DNA of 43,741 bases, taken from the NCBI GenBank assembly GCA_009773615.1, contig WSYA01000012.1, positions 1 through 43,741 on the forward strand, read 5' to 3'. Positions within the stretch are counted from its first letter, which is position 1. Each line of letters starts with the position of its first letter. This document shows, piece by piece, positions 17,030 to 25,953 of the stretch. The notes under the pieces are model-generated. The model was not told where the DNA came from. It saw only the letters and a program-made list of their open reading frames with translations, and searched no databases. This stretch comes from Gallionellaceae bacterium. Lineage in GTDB: Bacteria > Pseudomonadota > Gammaproteobacteria > Burkholderiales > Gallionellaceae. Both the position numbers and the translations under genes were made by a program.

Positions 17030-17596
17030 TTATTGAAACCAACGCAAACTGGTAAATTTGTAGGACTCAAGAATTTCGTAGAAGACTGGGAGTGCGGCAT
17101 CAAAAGCATCCCGGTTACGAGCATTTAAAACAAAAATATTAATGGCATCTTGCTCATCAATGTAACCGACAGCCTCAAAATTTCCCCACTGGTCTCCCGA
17201 GTAGAAAACAACTTTGGCGATTCGATCATCAGAAAGCTGATGGCTCGCAACAGATTTTGCCTTGGAGTTTGGACTTCCATGTGTGTGGAGATCCGAAAGT
17301 GTGAACTTTACCAGCTGATCAATAGTTTGAATGTTGGCACTCTTGGGCACTGCTTGGGCATACATTCTTGTTTCACTATTACCCCACGCTTTGCCAACAG
17401 GGTAGAAGACCAAGCCAATGCGCGATTGTGCTCCAGATTCAGTATCTACAATCCAGCCAGTCGGCGCTTTCAGCGAAAAAACATGATCGGAGCCATACCC
17501 ATGCGCAGTGCCTCTAGCACCTTCAACTTTTTCTGCGTAGACAAAATTGCTGGTACTAATAGTTACAGCCAAGATCAATGTACTAAGGATGCGCAT
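17030..17596 (-). CDS. Small exported protein of unknown function
   Basis: A 188-residue protein. Residues 1-21 are a signal peptide (MRILSTLILAVTISTSNFVYA); the mature protein is about 167 residues with HVFSLKAPTGWIVDTESG and an Ala/Phe-rich C-terminal helix (NRDAFDAALPVFYEILESYKF). The fold resembles small periplasmic proteins with a PsbP/DUF1795-like strand pattern, but that is only an impression. The start is ATG 17596, with GAGG about 10 bases upstream; an ATG at 17647 lies in front of the signal peptide and was rejected. More AT-rich than neighbouring met genes. It lies 51 bp downstream of ampG in the same direction and might be read from it. Confidence 0.75.
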   Translation of the reverse strand: MRILSTLILAVTISTSNFVYAEKVEGARGTAHGYGSDHVFSLKAPTGWIVDTESGAQSRIGLVFYPVGKAWGNSETRMYAQAVPKSANIQTIDQLVKFTLSDLHTHGSPNSKAKSVASHQLSDDRIAKVVFYSGDQWGNFEAVGYIDEQDAINIFVLNARNRDAFDAALPVFYEILESYKFTSLRWFQ

Positions 17597-17647
17597 ACAA
17601 AGCTTGCCTCGAATATGACACGTAAAATTTTCTGAGGGCGGCATCAA

Positions 17648-18910
17648 TTATTGGCCTGACTCGTTATTCGGTATTTCTCGCCACGGCGCCACCTTAACTA
17701 ACAACAACATCCCCGGCACCGCCAGCACAGCGCATAGCAGGAAAAATCCCCCCCATCCCATCGCCTCCACCAGCCAGCCGGTCGCGGCATTGGCGAAGGT
17801 GCGCGGCATGGCGGCGAGGCTGGTGAACAGCGCGAACTGGGTGGCGGTGTAGGCGGGGTGGGTGCTGCGGGCGATGAAGGCGACGAAGGCGGCAGTGCCC
17901 AGCCCCACGCCCAAGGCTTCGAGGCCGATGACGAAGGCGAGCTGCGCGAGTTCGATGCTGGTGATTTCGGCATGGTGCCCTACCGAGGCGAGCCAGGCGA
18001 AGCCGAAGATGGATACCAACTGCACCACGCCGAACAGCCACAGCGCGCGGTTGATGCCGATCTTCACCATCCACAGCCCGCCGAGTAGACCGCCGATCAC
18101 AGCGGGCCACAGCCCGGCGTTTTTGGCGATCAGCCCGATCTGGGTTTTGCTGAATCCCATGTCCATGTAAAACGGTGTGGCCAGCGCGGTACACATGCTG
18201 TCGCCGAGTTTGTAGAAGAATAGAAAGGCCAAAATCAGCAGCGCGCTGTTCCAGCCCCGTCGCGTAATGAATTCGTGGAAGGGTTCGACCACCGCTTCGC
18301 GCAGGGTCTTGGGCGGTGAGGCGCGGTGCGGCTCTTTTACCAGCAGCGTCATCGCCACGCCGGGCAACATGAACAGCGCGGTGACGATGAACACTGTGCT
18401 CCAGGGAAGAAAATCGGCAAGGATCAGCGACAGCGAGCCGGGTATCAGTCCGGCGATGCGATAAGCGTTCACATGCACCGAGTTGCCCAAGCCCAGCTCG
18501 GCATCGCTCAGCAATTCGCGGCGGTATGCATCGAGCACGATGTCCTGCGTGGCGCTGAGCAGGGCGAGCAGCGTGGCGATCCAGGCGATGGTGTGCAGGT
18601 CGCTCTGCGGTGAGAACCCGCCCATCGCGGCGATCACCGCCAGCAGGCCGATCTGCGTGAGCAGCATCCAGCCGCGCCGCCGCCCCAACATCGGCAACAC
18701 GTAGCGGTCGAGAAACGGCGACCACAAAAATTTCCAGGTGTAGGGAAACTGGATCAGCGCGAACAGGCCGATGGTCTTGAGGTCTACGTGTTCGCTACGC
18801 AGCCATGCGGGGACGAGGTTGAACAGCAGGTATAGCGGCAGACCGGAAGAGAATCCGGTGAACACGCAGATCAGCATGCGGCGGGTGAAGAATTGTTGCC
18901 AGACGCTCAT
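17648..18910 (-). CDS. ampG: AmpG-like muropeptide permease (major facilitator superfamily)
   Basis: A 420-residue inner-membrane transporter with about 12 hydrophobic helices. The N-terminus FTGFSSGLPLYLLFNLVPAWLRSEHVDLKTIGLFAL with the following WKFLWSPFLDRY matches the AmpG family, which imports anhydromuropeptides released in cell-wall recycling. Its ATG lies one base after the metW stop, so it is translationally coupled to methionine genes, although no direct link between the two roles is known. If the leader riboswitch controls the whole message, permease expression would follow SAM level. Confidence 0.88.
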   Translation of the reverse strand: MSVWQQFFTRRMLICVFTGFSSGLPLYLLFNLVPAWLRSEHVDLKTIGLFALIQFPYTWKFLWSPFLDRYVLPMLGRRRGWMLLTQIGLLAVIAAMGGFSPQSDLHTIAWIATLLALLSATQDIVLDAYRRELLSDAELGLGNSVHVNAYRIAGLIPGSLSLILADFLPWSTVFIVTALFMLPGVAMTLLVKEPHRASPPKTLREAVVEPFHEFITRRGWNSALLILAFLFFYKLGDSMCTALATPFYMDMGFSKTQIGLIAKNAGLWPAVIGGLLGGLWMVKIGINRALWLFGVVQLVSIFGFAWLASVGHHAEITSIELAQLAFVIGLEALGVGLGTAAFVAFIARSTHPAYTATQFALFTSLAAMPRTFANAATGWLVEAMGWGGFFLLCAVLAVPGMLLLVKVAPWREIPNNESGQ

Positions 18911-18911
18911 C

Positions 18912-19520
18912 TTAAAGGCCGCGTTGAAAGCGGTATACCGCCATGCTGCCGAGCAGGTTGGGCAGGATGAGAATCTCGTTGTCGCCGGTCATTACGCGTC
19001 TTTCCAGAATATGCACTTGATGGTCGGCGCAGAAGGTTTCAAAGTCATCCAGCGTGCACAGGTGCACATTGGGCGTGTCATACCATTGGTAGGGCAATTC
19101 CTCCGACATCGGCATGTTGCCGTGCAGCACGTTGAGACGCGCTTTCCAGTAGCCGAAGTTGGGGAAGCTGACGATGCCTTCGCGCCCCACGCGTAGTATT
19201 TCCTGCATCAGCGGCTCGGTGTGGCGCGTGGCTTGCAGCGTTTGCGACAGGATCACGTAATCGAACGAGTTGGATTCGAAATCTCTCAGGCCGGAATCCA
19301 GATCGTTCTGAATCACGTTCACGCCGTTTTGAATGCAGGTGACGATTCCGGCATCGCTGATCTCGACACCGTAGCCGCGCACATTGCGTTCGCGTTTCAG
19401 ATATTGCAGCAAAGAGCCATCGCCGCAGCCGAGGTCGAGCACCGAAGCGCCCTGCGGTATCCATGCGGCAATGGCGGCAAAGTCGGGACGGGTCGCGGCA
19501 AGTAAAGCGTGGGTACTCAT
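18912..19520 (-). CDS. metW: Methionine biosynthesis protein MetW
   Basis: A 202-residue class I SAM-dependent methyltransferase fold. Motif [17 protein letters not shown] (about residues 25-40) binds [23 protein letters not shown] (about 89-108) is characteristic of MetW. MetW partners with MetX and is needed for homoserine acylation in several proteobacteria. Its ATG overlaps the metX stop by four bases, and its stop is one base from ampG. Confidence 0.95.
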   Translation of the reverse strand: MSTHALLAATRPDFAAIAAWIPQGASVLDLGCGDGSLLQYLKRERNVRGYGVEISDAGIVTCIQNGVNVIQNDLDSGLRDFESNSFDYVILSQTLQATRHTEPLMQEILRVGREGIVSFPNFGYWKARLNVLHGNMPMSEELPYQWYDTPNVHLCTLDDFETFCADHQVHILERRVMTGDNEILILPNLLGSMAVYRFQRGL

Positions 19521-20650
19521 GCGGCATTCTCCCGGTGGATGTTGTCGAGATAGGCTTGCATCACGTCGAAATAGTGCGGATGCGGCATCAGGAAAGAGTC
19601 GTGACCGTGCGTGGAGGTGATTTCCGCATAGCTTACGTTGCGGCGGTTATGTAGCAGCGGCCGCACGATTTCGCGCGAACGTTCCGGCGAAAAACGCCAG
19701 TCGGTGGTAAACGATACCACCAGATAATCGGCGCGCGCCGCCGCGAAGGCTTTGTTCAAATCGCCGTCGCAAGCATGGGCGGGGTCGAAGTAGTCCAGCG
19801 CTTTGGTCATTAGCAGATAGGTGTTGGCGTCAAAATACGCGGCGAATTTGTCGCCCTGATAACGCAGATACGATTCGATCTCGAATTCGACTTCAAAGCC
19901 GTAGTTAAATTGTTCGGCACGCAATTCGCGCCCGAATTTGTCGGCCATCGCGTCGTCGGACAAGTAAGTGATGTGACCCAGCATGCGCGCTAGACGCAGG
20001 CCGCGTGTCGGCACAACGCCGTGCACATAGTAATCGCCGCCGTGAAAATCGGGATCGGTGAGAATGGCGTTGCGCGCCACATCGTTGAATGCGATGTTCT
20101 GCGCGGTGAGGCGCGGCGCGCTGGCGATGGCCAGCACATGGCGCACACGCTCGGGGTAAGCCAGCGACCATTGTAGGGCTTGCATGCCGCCTAGGCTGCC
20201 GCCGATGACGGCGGCGAATTGTTGGATGCCCAAACGGTCGGCGAGGCGCGCTTGCGATTCCACCCAGTCTTCCACGGTGATGACGGGAAAGCTGGAGCCG
20301 TAGGGTTTGCCAGTGTCCGGGTTGATGCTGATGGGGCCGGTGGAGCCGTGACAGCCGCCGAGGTTGTTCAGGCCGACCACGAAAAATTTGTCGGTGTCGA
20401 TGGGTTTGCCGGGGCCGACCATGTTGTCCCACCAGCCGATATTTTTGGGTGCGTCGGCGTAGTAGCCGGCGACATGATGATGACCGGACAACGCGTGACA
20501 GATCAGAATAGCGTTGGACTGGTCCGCATTCAACTTGCCATATGTTTCATACACCAGCTCGTAACTTGGCAACACCGCGCCGCTTTTGAATTGAAGCGGT
20601 GCGTCGAACTGGGCGCGCTGCGCGCTGACGATACCTACCGAAGAAACCAC
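19517..20650 (-). CDS. metX: Homoserine O-acyltransferase MetX
   Basis: A 377-residue alpha/beta hydrolase-type enzyme that acylates homoserine, the first committed step to methionine. The nucleophile elbow is GGSLGGMQ with Ser152; the catalytic Asp (DWRFSPE, about 304-310) and His (HGHDSFL, about 337-343) are present. Whether acetyl- or succinyl-CoA is used cannot be told safely from this reading; proteobacterial MetX paired with MetW can be the succinyl type. The start is the GTG at 20650, seven bases after GGAGG on the minus strand. The leader contains a SAM-II-like aptamer and a terminator, giving feedback control. Confidence 0.95.
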   Translation of the reverse strand: MVSSVGIVSAQRAQFDAPLQFKSGAVLPSYELVYETYGKLNADQSNAILICHALSGHHHVAGYYADAPKNIGWWDNMVGPGKPIDTDKFFVVGLNNLGGCHGSTGPISINPDTGKPYGSSFPVITVEDWVESQARLADRLGIQQFAAVIGGSLGGMQALQWSLAYPERVRHVLAIASAPRLTAQNIAFNDVARNAILTDPDFHGGDYYVHGVVPTRGLRLARMLGHITYLSDDAMADKFGRELRAEQFNYGFEVEFEIESYLRYQGDKFAAYFDANTYLLMTKALDYFDPAHACDGDLNKAFAAARADYLVVSFTTDWRFSPERSREIVRPLLHNRRNVSYAEITSTHGHDSFLMPHPHYFDVMQAYLDNIHRENAA

Positions 20651-20667
20651 GCAAAAACCTCCAAAAC

Positions 20668-20701
20668 AAAAAACCCGTTCAGCTTGGGGCTAGAGCGGGT
20701 T
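20668..20701 (-). terminator. Intrinsic terminator in the metX leader
   Basis: On the minus strand AACCCG (20701-20696) pairs with CGGGTT (20677-20672) over an 18-base loop and is followed by a run of T (TTTTTTG to 20667). It sits between the aptamer and the metX ribosome binding site, where an expression-platform terminator would lie. Confidence 0.8.
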
Positions 20702-20706
20702 CACTC

Positions 20707-20757
20707 GCTTTAGCTGGTATGTTTAACGTGCCCCGCAAGCTGATTCAAATCGGCACA
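20707..20757 (-). ncRNA. SAM-II (SAM-alpha) riboswitch upstream of metX
   Basis: Read on the minus strand, the leader has GTGCC and GGCAC (20756-20752 with 20732-20728) as a 5-bp P1 stem. Next comes GATTTGAATCAGCTTGC in the first loop, then ACGTTAAACATACC and AGCTAAAGC at the 3' side. The order GATTTG...GCTTGC...CACGTTAAACA...AGCTAAAG is the conserved SAM-II pattern of metA/metX leaders, and GCUU can pair with AAGC to make the second helix of the H-type pseudoknot. SAM binding would favour the downstream terminator and lower metX-metW-ampG expression. SAM-II is known mainly from alphaproteobacteria. The match is by eye from memory of the consensus. Confidence 0.78.
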
Positions 20758-20763
20758 GGCGGT

Positions 20764-20792
20764 AGTTTCCGTGTTTTGAATGCTGCTGTCAA
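20764..20792 (-). promoter_or_regulatory. Candidate sigma-70 promoter for metX
   Basis: The minus strand has a perfect TTGACA (20792-20787), then 17 bp, then GAAACT (20769-20764), a poor -10. The start site would be near 20757, exactly at the 5' edge of the aptamer, which is the main support for it. Confidence 0.4.
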
Positions 20793-20838
20793 TCTTGCCG
20801 GTTTCAACGTTGAATAAAATGGGCGTTGAAGAAAAAAC

Positions 20839-20867
20839 TTTACAGCGTTGGATGTTATTGCTAGGAT
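20839..20867 (+). promoter_or_regulatory. Candidate sigma-70 promoter for pilMNOPQ
   Basis: TTTACA (20839-20844), a 17-bp spacer and TAGGAT (20862-20867) match five and four of six consensus bases. The start site would be about 30 bp before pilM. Confidence 0.5.
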
Positions 20868-20903
20868 TTAATCCACTTTGTACGAAAAAGCTCTAACCAG
20901 CCT

Positions 20904-22004
20904 ATGATTAAAGGAAATTTCGATATTCAACTAGATTTCTTGCGGACATCTACGCCACCCATGATCGGGGTGGATATAAGCTCAACCTCAGTCAAAATGG
21001 TGGAATTAAGCGAAGCACCCAAGAAGTCTGGTTATGTAGTGGAGCGTTATACGATAGAGCCATTGCCGCAAGATGCGGTAACAGACGGCAATATCAACAA
21101 TCTGGATGCAGTCTCCGACGCTTTGCGTCAAGCATGGAAACGCATGGGTTCCCGCATTAAAAATGTCAGTCTGGCTTTGCCGGCCGCAGCAGTTATCAGC
21201 AAAAAGATATTGCTGCCAAGCGGTCTGCGGGAAGACGAGCTGGAGGTTCAAGTCGAGTCGGAAGCCAATCAATACATCCCTTTCGCGCTCGAAGAAGTCA
21301 ATCTGGATTTTCAAGTGATCGGCGTATCGCCCACCAACCCGGAAGAGATTGAAGTGCTGTTGGCGGCATCGCGCAAAGCGAATGTGGAAGATCGCGTGGC
21401 GGCGGCGCAGGCGGCCGACTTAAAAACAATTGTTGTCGATGTTGAGCCTTATGCTGCCGAGGCGGCATTTGAGCAGGTTCGCACCCAGCTGCCGGGAGGC
21501 GCTATAGATCAGTGCATCGCGCTGGTGGACATAGGTGCGAACGTGATGAATGTGAATGTGTTGCGTAACGGACAGTCGGTTTATATGCGCGACCAGCAAA
21601 TCGGGGGAGCGCAATTGACCCAGCAGATACAAAATGCATTTGGTTTGTCTGCCGAGGATGCCGAGGCGGCCAAGCGCAATGGCGGTTTGCCCGATAATTA
21701 TGAAAGCGAGATTCTGACCCCTTTTCGGGAAAATGTGGCGACCGAAGTAACGCGGGCGTTGCAGTTCTTTTTTACCTCTACGCAGTTTAACGAAGTAAAT
21801 TACATTGTGCTGGCCGGGGGCTGCGCATCGTTATCGGGTTTGGATGATGCCGTTGCGACGCGCACACAGGTGAGTACGCTGGTGGCAAATCCTTTTGCGC
21901 AAATGACGCTATCGAGCCGGATCAAGCCGCGCCAACTTCAAATGGATGCGCCTGCATTGATGATTGCCTGTGGTCTGGCGATGCGGAGGTTTGATCCATC
22001 ATGA
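20904..22004 (+). CDS. pilM: Type IV pilus inner-membrane platform protein PilM
   Basis: A 366-residue actin/FtsA-like cytoplasmic ATPase-fold protein of the type IV pilus alignment complex. The phosphate loop GVDISSTSVKMVEL is at about residues 22-35, and VDIGANVMNVNVL (about 210-222) and VLAGGCASLSGL (about 307-318) are the other nucleotide-site segments. It binds the PilN cytoplasmic tail. First gene of a tight five-gene operon. Divergent from metX; in many betaproteobacteria a penicillin-binding protein gene (ponA) stands at that position. Confidence 0.95.
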   Translation: MIKGNFDIQLDFLRTSTPPMIGVDISSTSVKMVELSEAPKKSGYVVERYTIEPLPQDAVTDGNINNLDAVSDALRQAWKRMGSRIKNVSLALPAAAVISKKILLPSGLREDELEVQVESEANQYIPFALEEVNLDFQVIGVSPTNPEEIEVLLAASRKANVEDRVAAAQAADLKTIVVDVEPYAAEAAFEQVRTQLPGGAIDQCIALVDIGANVMNVNVLRNGQSVYMRDQQIGGAQLTQQIQNAFGLSAEDAEAAKRNGGLPDNYESEILTPFRENVATEVTRALQFFFTSTQFNEVNYIVLAGGCASLSGLDDAVATRTQVSTLVANPFAQMTLSSRIKPRQLQMDAPALMIACGLAMRRFDPS

Positions 22005-22591
22005 TACGTGTAAACCTGTTGCCCCATCGCGCCGAGAAACGCCGAGCACGACAATTACAGTTTATTATTCTTAGCGCAATCTCGTTGGCGTTGGGAATAT
22101 TGATCGTCGGTTTTGTGCACGCGTGGATCAGCGGACGGATCTCATATCAGGAACGCCGGAACGAGTTTTTGAAGCAGGAAATTGTCGTGCTCGACAAACA
22201 GATCGCCGAAATCAAGAAATTGCGCGAACAGACCCAGTCTTTATTGGCCCGCAAGACCGTTGTTGAAAACCTGCAAAGCACGCGTTCGGATGTTGTTCAC
22301 TTGATGGATCAAATGCTGCGTATTTTGCCGGATGGCGTGTATTTGAAAAGCATCAAGCAAACCGGAAATAAAATCAGTCTGGTTGGATACGCACAATCAA
22401 ATGCGCGCGTTTCAACTTTAATGCGCGCAATCGAAGACTCACCTTGGTTGGATACTCCTACACTGTTGGAAATTCATGCTTCATCAACTGCCGGGGCGCG
22501 ATTGAACGAGTTTTCTCTGAATTTTAACTTGACCAAGCAAGTGGCGGTTGCAGCGGCGACCCCTCCAGCCAAGCTAGTCGGAAAGAACTAA
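22001..22591 (+). CDS. pilN: Type IV pilus assembly protein PilN
   Basis: A 196-residue bitopic membrane protein. The short cytoplasmic start MIRVNLLPHRAEKRRAR contains the INLLP-type motif that docks into PilM. A transmembrane helix follows at about residues 21-43, then a coiled coil and a ferredoxin-like periplasmic domain. The start overlaps the pilM stop (ATGA). Confidence 0.95.
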   Translation: MIRVNLLPHRAEKRRARQLQFIILSAISLALGILIVGFVHAWISGRISYQERRNEFLKQEIVVLDKQIAEIKKLREQTQSLLARKTVVENLQSTRSDVVHLMDQMLRILPDGVYLKSIKQTGNKISLVGYAQSNARVSTLMRAIEDSPWLDTPTLLEIHASSTAGARLNEFSLNFNLTKQVAVAAATPPAKLVGKN

Positions 22592-22594
22592 GGG

Positions 22595-23218
22595 ATGGCT
22601 ATGAATCTGTTGGAAGAATTAAAGAATGTTGACCCCAAAACCCCGGGAAGCTGGCCGTGGCCTATCAAGATAGGGGCTTTCTTGGTGATATTTGTTGCCG
22701 TTATAGCAATCGGTGCGGTGGCTGACTGGCAAGGGCAATGGGAAAGTTTGCAGGGGATCAAGCATGAAGAGTCGCAACTGAGGGATACTTTTTTGGTCAA
22801 GAAAAAAGAGGCCATCAATCTGGACATCATCAAAAAACAACTGATTGAAACGCAGCAGTCGTTCGGCGCATTGTTGAAACAACTGCCGAGCAAATCAGAA
22901 ATGGATGCGTTATTGACCGATATCAACCAAGCGGGTTTGGGGCGCGGATTGCAGTTCGATTTGTTTCGTCCGGGGGCGGAAGTGGCTACGGGGGTGTTTA
23001 CCGAGCAGCCGATTACAATCAAGGTGACTGGAAACTATGACGACTTGGGAAAATTCAGCAGCGATATCTCGCAATTGCCGCGAATCGTTACATTGAATGA
23101 AGTTAGCATTGCTCCGGGTGCGGGCGGAGTGTTGAGCATGGATGCTTTAGCAAAAACGTACCGCTACCTAGATGAAGATGAGTTGGTCGCCCAGAAGAAA
23201 TCAGGAGCCAAGAAATGA
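22595..23218 (+). CDS. pilO: Type IV pilus assembly protein PilO
   Basis: A 207-residue inner-membrane protein with one transmembrane helix (about residues 27-48) and a coiled coil plus periplasmic ferredoxin-like domain; it pairs with PilN. It starts three bases after the pilN stop, with TAAGGG upstream, and overlaps pilP at its end. A second ATG two codons in is also possible. Confidence 0.94.
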   Translation: MAMNLLEELKNVDPKTPGSWPWPIKIGAFLVIFVAVIAIGAVADWQGQWESLQGIKHEESQLRDTFLVKKKEAINLDIIKKQLIETQQSFGALLKQLPSKSEMDALLTDINQAGLGRGLQFDLFRPGAEVATGVFTEQPITIKVTGNYDDLGKFSSDISQLPRIVTLNEVSIAPGAGGVLSMDALAKTYRYLDEDELVAQKKSGAKK

Positions 23219-23727
23219 GAGCCGCTTACGCGATGATGTGCGCGTCTTTGATGTTGGCCGGATGCGGAGGAGATGAATTTCAGGACTTGCGCGACTTTGT
23301 GAAGAATGCAGGCGCTGATATGCGCGGAAAAGTCGAGCCGCCACCTGAAATAAGGCCGTATGAGCCGTTCAGCTACGATAATTCCACGGCGATACAAGAC
23401 CCGTTCAAACCGCGCAAGGCGGATTTAAAGAACGCCAGCCATGTCGGTCAAAACCAGCCTAATCTGGATCGTCCCAAGGAAGAGCTAGAAGAATTTCCAT
23501 TGGAAAGCTTGAAAATGGTCGGCTACTTGCAGCAAGGCAGAATAGGATATGCGGTCATACGTTCATCCGATGGCAAGCTGCATCGTGTTAAAGCGGGCAA
23601 CTATGTCGGTCTTAATTTCGGGCAAATCATCTCGATAACCGATACCGAGATGAAAATAAAAGAGATGGCGCAAGATGGTGCTGGCGATTGGTCAGAGCGC
23701 GAAAGCAGTTTACAGTTGGTAGAGTAA
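23215..23727 (+). CDS. pilP: Type IV pilus lipoprotein PilP
   Basis: A 170-residue lipoprotein: signal peptide with lipobox LAGC (about residues 14-17), a disordered Pro-rich linker (about 38-80), and a small beta domain (KMVGYLQQGRIGYAVIRSSDG and beyond) that contacts PilQ. The start overlaps the pilO stop (ATGA). Confidence 0.95.
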   Translation: MRAAYAMMCASLMLAGCGGDEFQDLRDFVKNAGADMRGKVEPPPEIRPYEPFSYDNSTAIQDPFKPRKADLKNASHVGQNQPNLDRPKEELEEFPLESLKMVGYLQQGRIGYAVIRSSDGKLHRVKAGNYVGLNFGQIISITDTEMKIKEMAQDGAGDWSERESSLQLVE

Positions 23728-23739
23728 TCAGGAGTACAT

Positions 23740-25863
23740 ATGAGACAGTTTATTACCCCAGTCCGAAGCATCCTTCGAATAGTTATTGTAGCCCTCTCAA
23801 TATGGGCTGTTGGCGCTCATGCAGAGACAGCCGGAGGTGACGCGAATAGCATTCTGTCGCTTGCCGCCAGCCCTGCTGCGGAAGGAAAACTCGTACTTAA
23901 AGTGGGTCTGAAGCACGCCCTGGCGAACCAGCCCGCAGCGTTTACCATCAACACTCCGCCGCGTATCGCATTTGATTTCCCGAACACAGAAAATGGTTTG
24001 GGCAAATCGACTCAGGAGTTTGGCGAAGGCGATCTGCGCACTGTCAACGTCGTTCAGGCGGGAGGCCGCACGCGGTTGGTTGTAAATCTCAGTCAGATGC
24101 TGAGTTACGACACCCAGATTGACGGGAATAATCTGCTCATTACGCTACAGGGTAAAGCGGCGACGGGTAGTGCAGAGCCGGTAACAACAGCGCGTTTTGC
24201 CGAGGCGAAGCCGGGCACACAGACACATAGTTTGCGCGATGTTGATTTCAGACGCGGTAAAAATGGCGAGGGACGCGTTCAGATAGATCTGTCGGACGCG
24301 AATGTGGGCATCGATATCAAGCAGCAAGGCAAAACCTTGGTGGTTGATTTTGCCAAAACAAATCTACCGAGAAACTTGCAGCGCAAATTGGATGTTGTCG
24401 ATTTTGGCACGCCCGTGCAATTAGTCGATGCGTTTGCTCAGGGAGAAAATGCGCGGTTGGTGATTGAACCCAAGGGCGCTTGGGAATACGCGGCTTATCA
24501 AACCGACAACAAATTTATTATCGAAGTTAAGCCGGTAGTGGAAGATTCCAACAAGTTGGCCAAAGCCAGTCATGCAGCTTATGCAGGCGAAAAGCTGAGT
24601 TTGAATTTCCAGAATATTTCGACGCGCGAGGCGTTGAATGTGATTGCCGACTTTACCAATCTAAATATGGTGATTAGCGATACCGTCAGCGGCAGTCTGA
24701 CGTTGCGTTTGAAAGAGGTGCCATGGGATCAGGCATTGCAGATCATTCTCGATACGCGCGGATTGTTGCAACAAAAAGAGGGCAACGTCATCATGGTTGC
24801 GCCGCGCGATGAGATTGCCGCGCGCCAAAAAGATGCATTGACCACGCAACGCGTGATTAGTCAGCTGGAGCCAGTCCAGACGGAATCATTCCCGTTGAGC
24901 TATGCAAAAGTTGGAGACGTTAAAACGGTGCTGGCGGGTTATCACAATCCGTCAACCGGCAATACCGGGGAGTCCGCAGCCGATTCGGCCAAGGGTGCAA
25001 CAACAAACAAAAATGAAGAAATCGCTTTTGATACCCGCACGAACACTCTGTATATCACTGCGACACTTTCTCGTTTGGCGCAAGTCCGGGAAATTATCAA
25101 GAAGCTTGATGTCCCCGTGCGCCAAGTGTTGATTGAGGCAAGATTTGTAGAGGCTACAAAATCGTTCAACCGGACATTGGGTGGACGCTTGGGGTGGCAA
25201 GGTCCGGCGGTAGTGGCCGGAGGTGGAGCGGCACTAGGAACAGGATATAATGTTAACGGGCAAATAAACAGCGCGAACGTTAATTTGCCGGGATCTGTAT
25301 CGGGTACCGGCGGCATGTCGTTGTCATTGTTTGACAGCTTGGCTACAAAAACATTGACTATGGAATTGACTGCATCGGAGCTGGATGGAACGACCAAATC
25401 GATAGCCAGCCCGCGCGTTATGACGGGAGATTCTATGGCGGCTACGATTAAGTCCGGGGTGCAAATACCCTATGCTGTGGCAGGAAGCGCGTCTAGCGGT
25501 CCTTCAATAGCGTTCAAAGACGCAACTTTGAGTCTGACGGTAACACCTAAAATTACACCGGATGACAAAGTGACGATGGTGTTGGCCGTATCGCAAGATA
25601 CGGTTGGAAATATATATGGCGGTGTGCCTAGCATTAACACGAAAAATGTTAATACCACAGTAGTGGTAGATAACGGGGGCACTGTTGTGATTGGTGGAGT
25701 TTTTACCCAAGATGCAACAGAATCAGAATCGAAAGTGCCGCTGTTGGGCGATTTATGGGTTATCGGTTGGCTGTTTAAAAATAACAACAAGACCGATGCC
25801 AAGAAGGAGTTGCTGATTTTCATTACACCGAAGATTTTGAAAGACAGCCTGAATCTTAATTGA
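23740..25863 (+). CDS. pilQ: Type IV pilus secretin PilQ
   Basis: A 707-residue outer-membrane secretin. A signal peptide ends near AHAE (residue 29); two AMIN-like domains (about 40-250) are expected to bind peptidoglycan. A secretin/TonB short N-terminal domain and N1 follow (about 285-480). The C-terminal secretin barrel (about 500-707) has VLIEARFVEA, the VTPKITPDDKV segment and VPLLGDLWVIGWLFK near the end. A Ser/Gly/Thr-rich loop lies near residues 410-430 (NPSTGNTGESAADSAKG). It starts 12 bp after pilP and is followed by a terminator. Confidence 0.96.
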   Translation: MRQFITPVRSILRIVIVALSIWAVGAHAETAGGDANSILSLAASPAAEGKLVLKVGLKHALANQPAAFTINTPPRIAFDFPNTENGLGKSTQEFGEGDLRTVNVVQAGGRTRLVVNLSQMLSYDTQIDGNNLLITLQGKAATGSAEPVTTARFAEAKPGTQTHSLRDVDFRRGKNGEGRVQIDLSDANVGIDIKQQGKTLVVDFAKTNLPRNLQRKLDVVDFGTPVQLVDAFAQGENARLVIEPKGAWEYAAYQTDNKFIIEVKPVVEDSNKLAKASHAAYAGEKLSLNFQNISTREALNVIADFTNLNMVISDTVSGSLTLRLKEVPWDQALQIILDTRGLLQQKEGNVIMVAPRDEIAARQKDALTTQRVISQLEPVQTESFPLSYAKVGDVKTVLAGYHNPSTGNTGESAADSAKGATTNKNEEIAFDTRTNTLYITATLSRLAQVREIIKKLDVPVRQVLIEARFVEATKSFNRTLGGRLGWQGPAVVAGGGAALGTGYNVNGQINSANVNLPGSVSGTGGMSLSLFDSLATKTLTMELTASELDGTTKSIASPRVMTGDSMAATIKSGVQIPYAVAGSASSGPSIAFKDATLSLTVTPKITPDDKVTMVLAVSQDTVGNIYGGVPSINTKNVNTTVVVDNGGTVVIGGVFTQDATESESKVPLLGDLWVIGWLFKNNNKTDAKKELLIFITPKILKDSLNLN

Positions 25864-25882
25864 GATATTTTCAGGTCAACAC

Positions 25883-25910
25883 AAAGCCCGGTTATCCGGG
25901 CTTTTGTTTT
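25883..25910 (+). terminator. Rho-independent terminator after pilQ
   Basis: AAAGCCCGG (25883-25891), four-base loop, CCGGGCTTTT (25896-25905), followed by a T-rich run. It separates the pil operon from aroKB. Confidence 0.9.
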
Positions 25911-25953
25911 TCCTGAATGATCAACGCAGCGCATTTCCGCTACAATTCTGCTC

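Noticed and set aside
17694..18725. A 343-codon frame overlapping ampG in another minus-strand phase
   Set aside because: Arg-rich shadow frame; the ampG frame has the hydrophobic helices and the family N-terminus.
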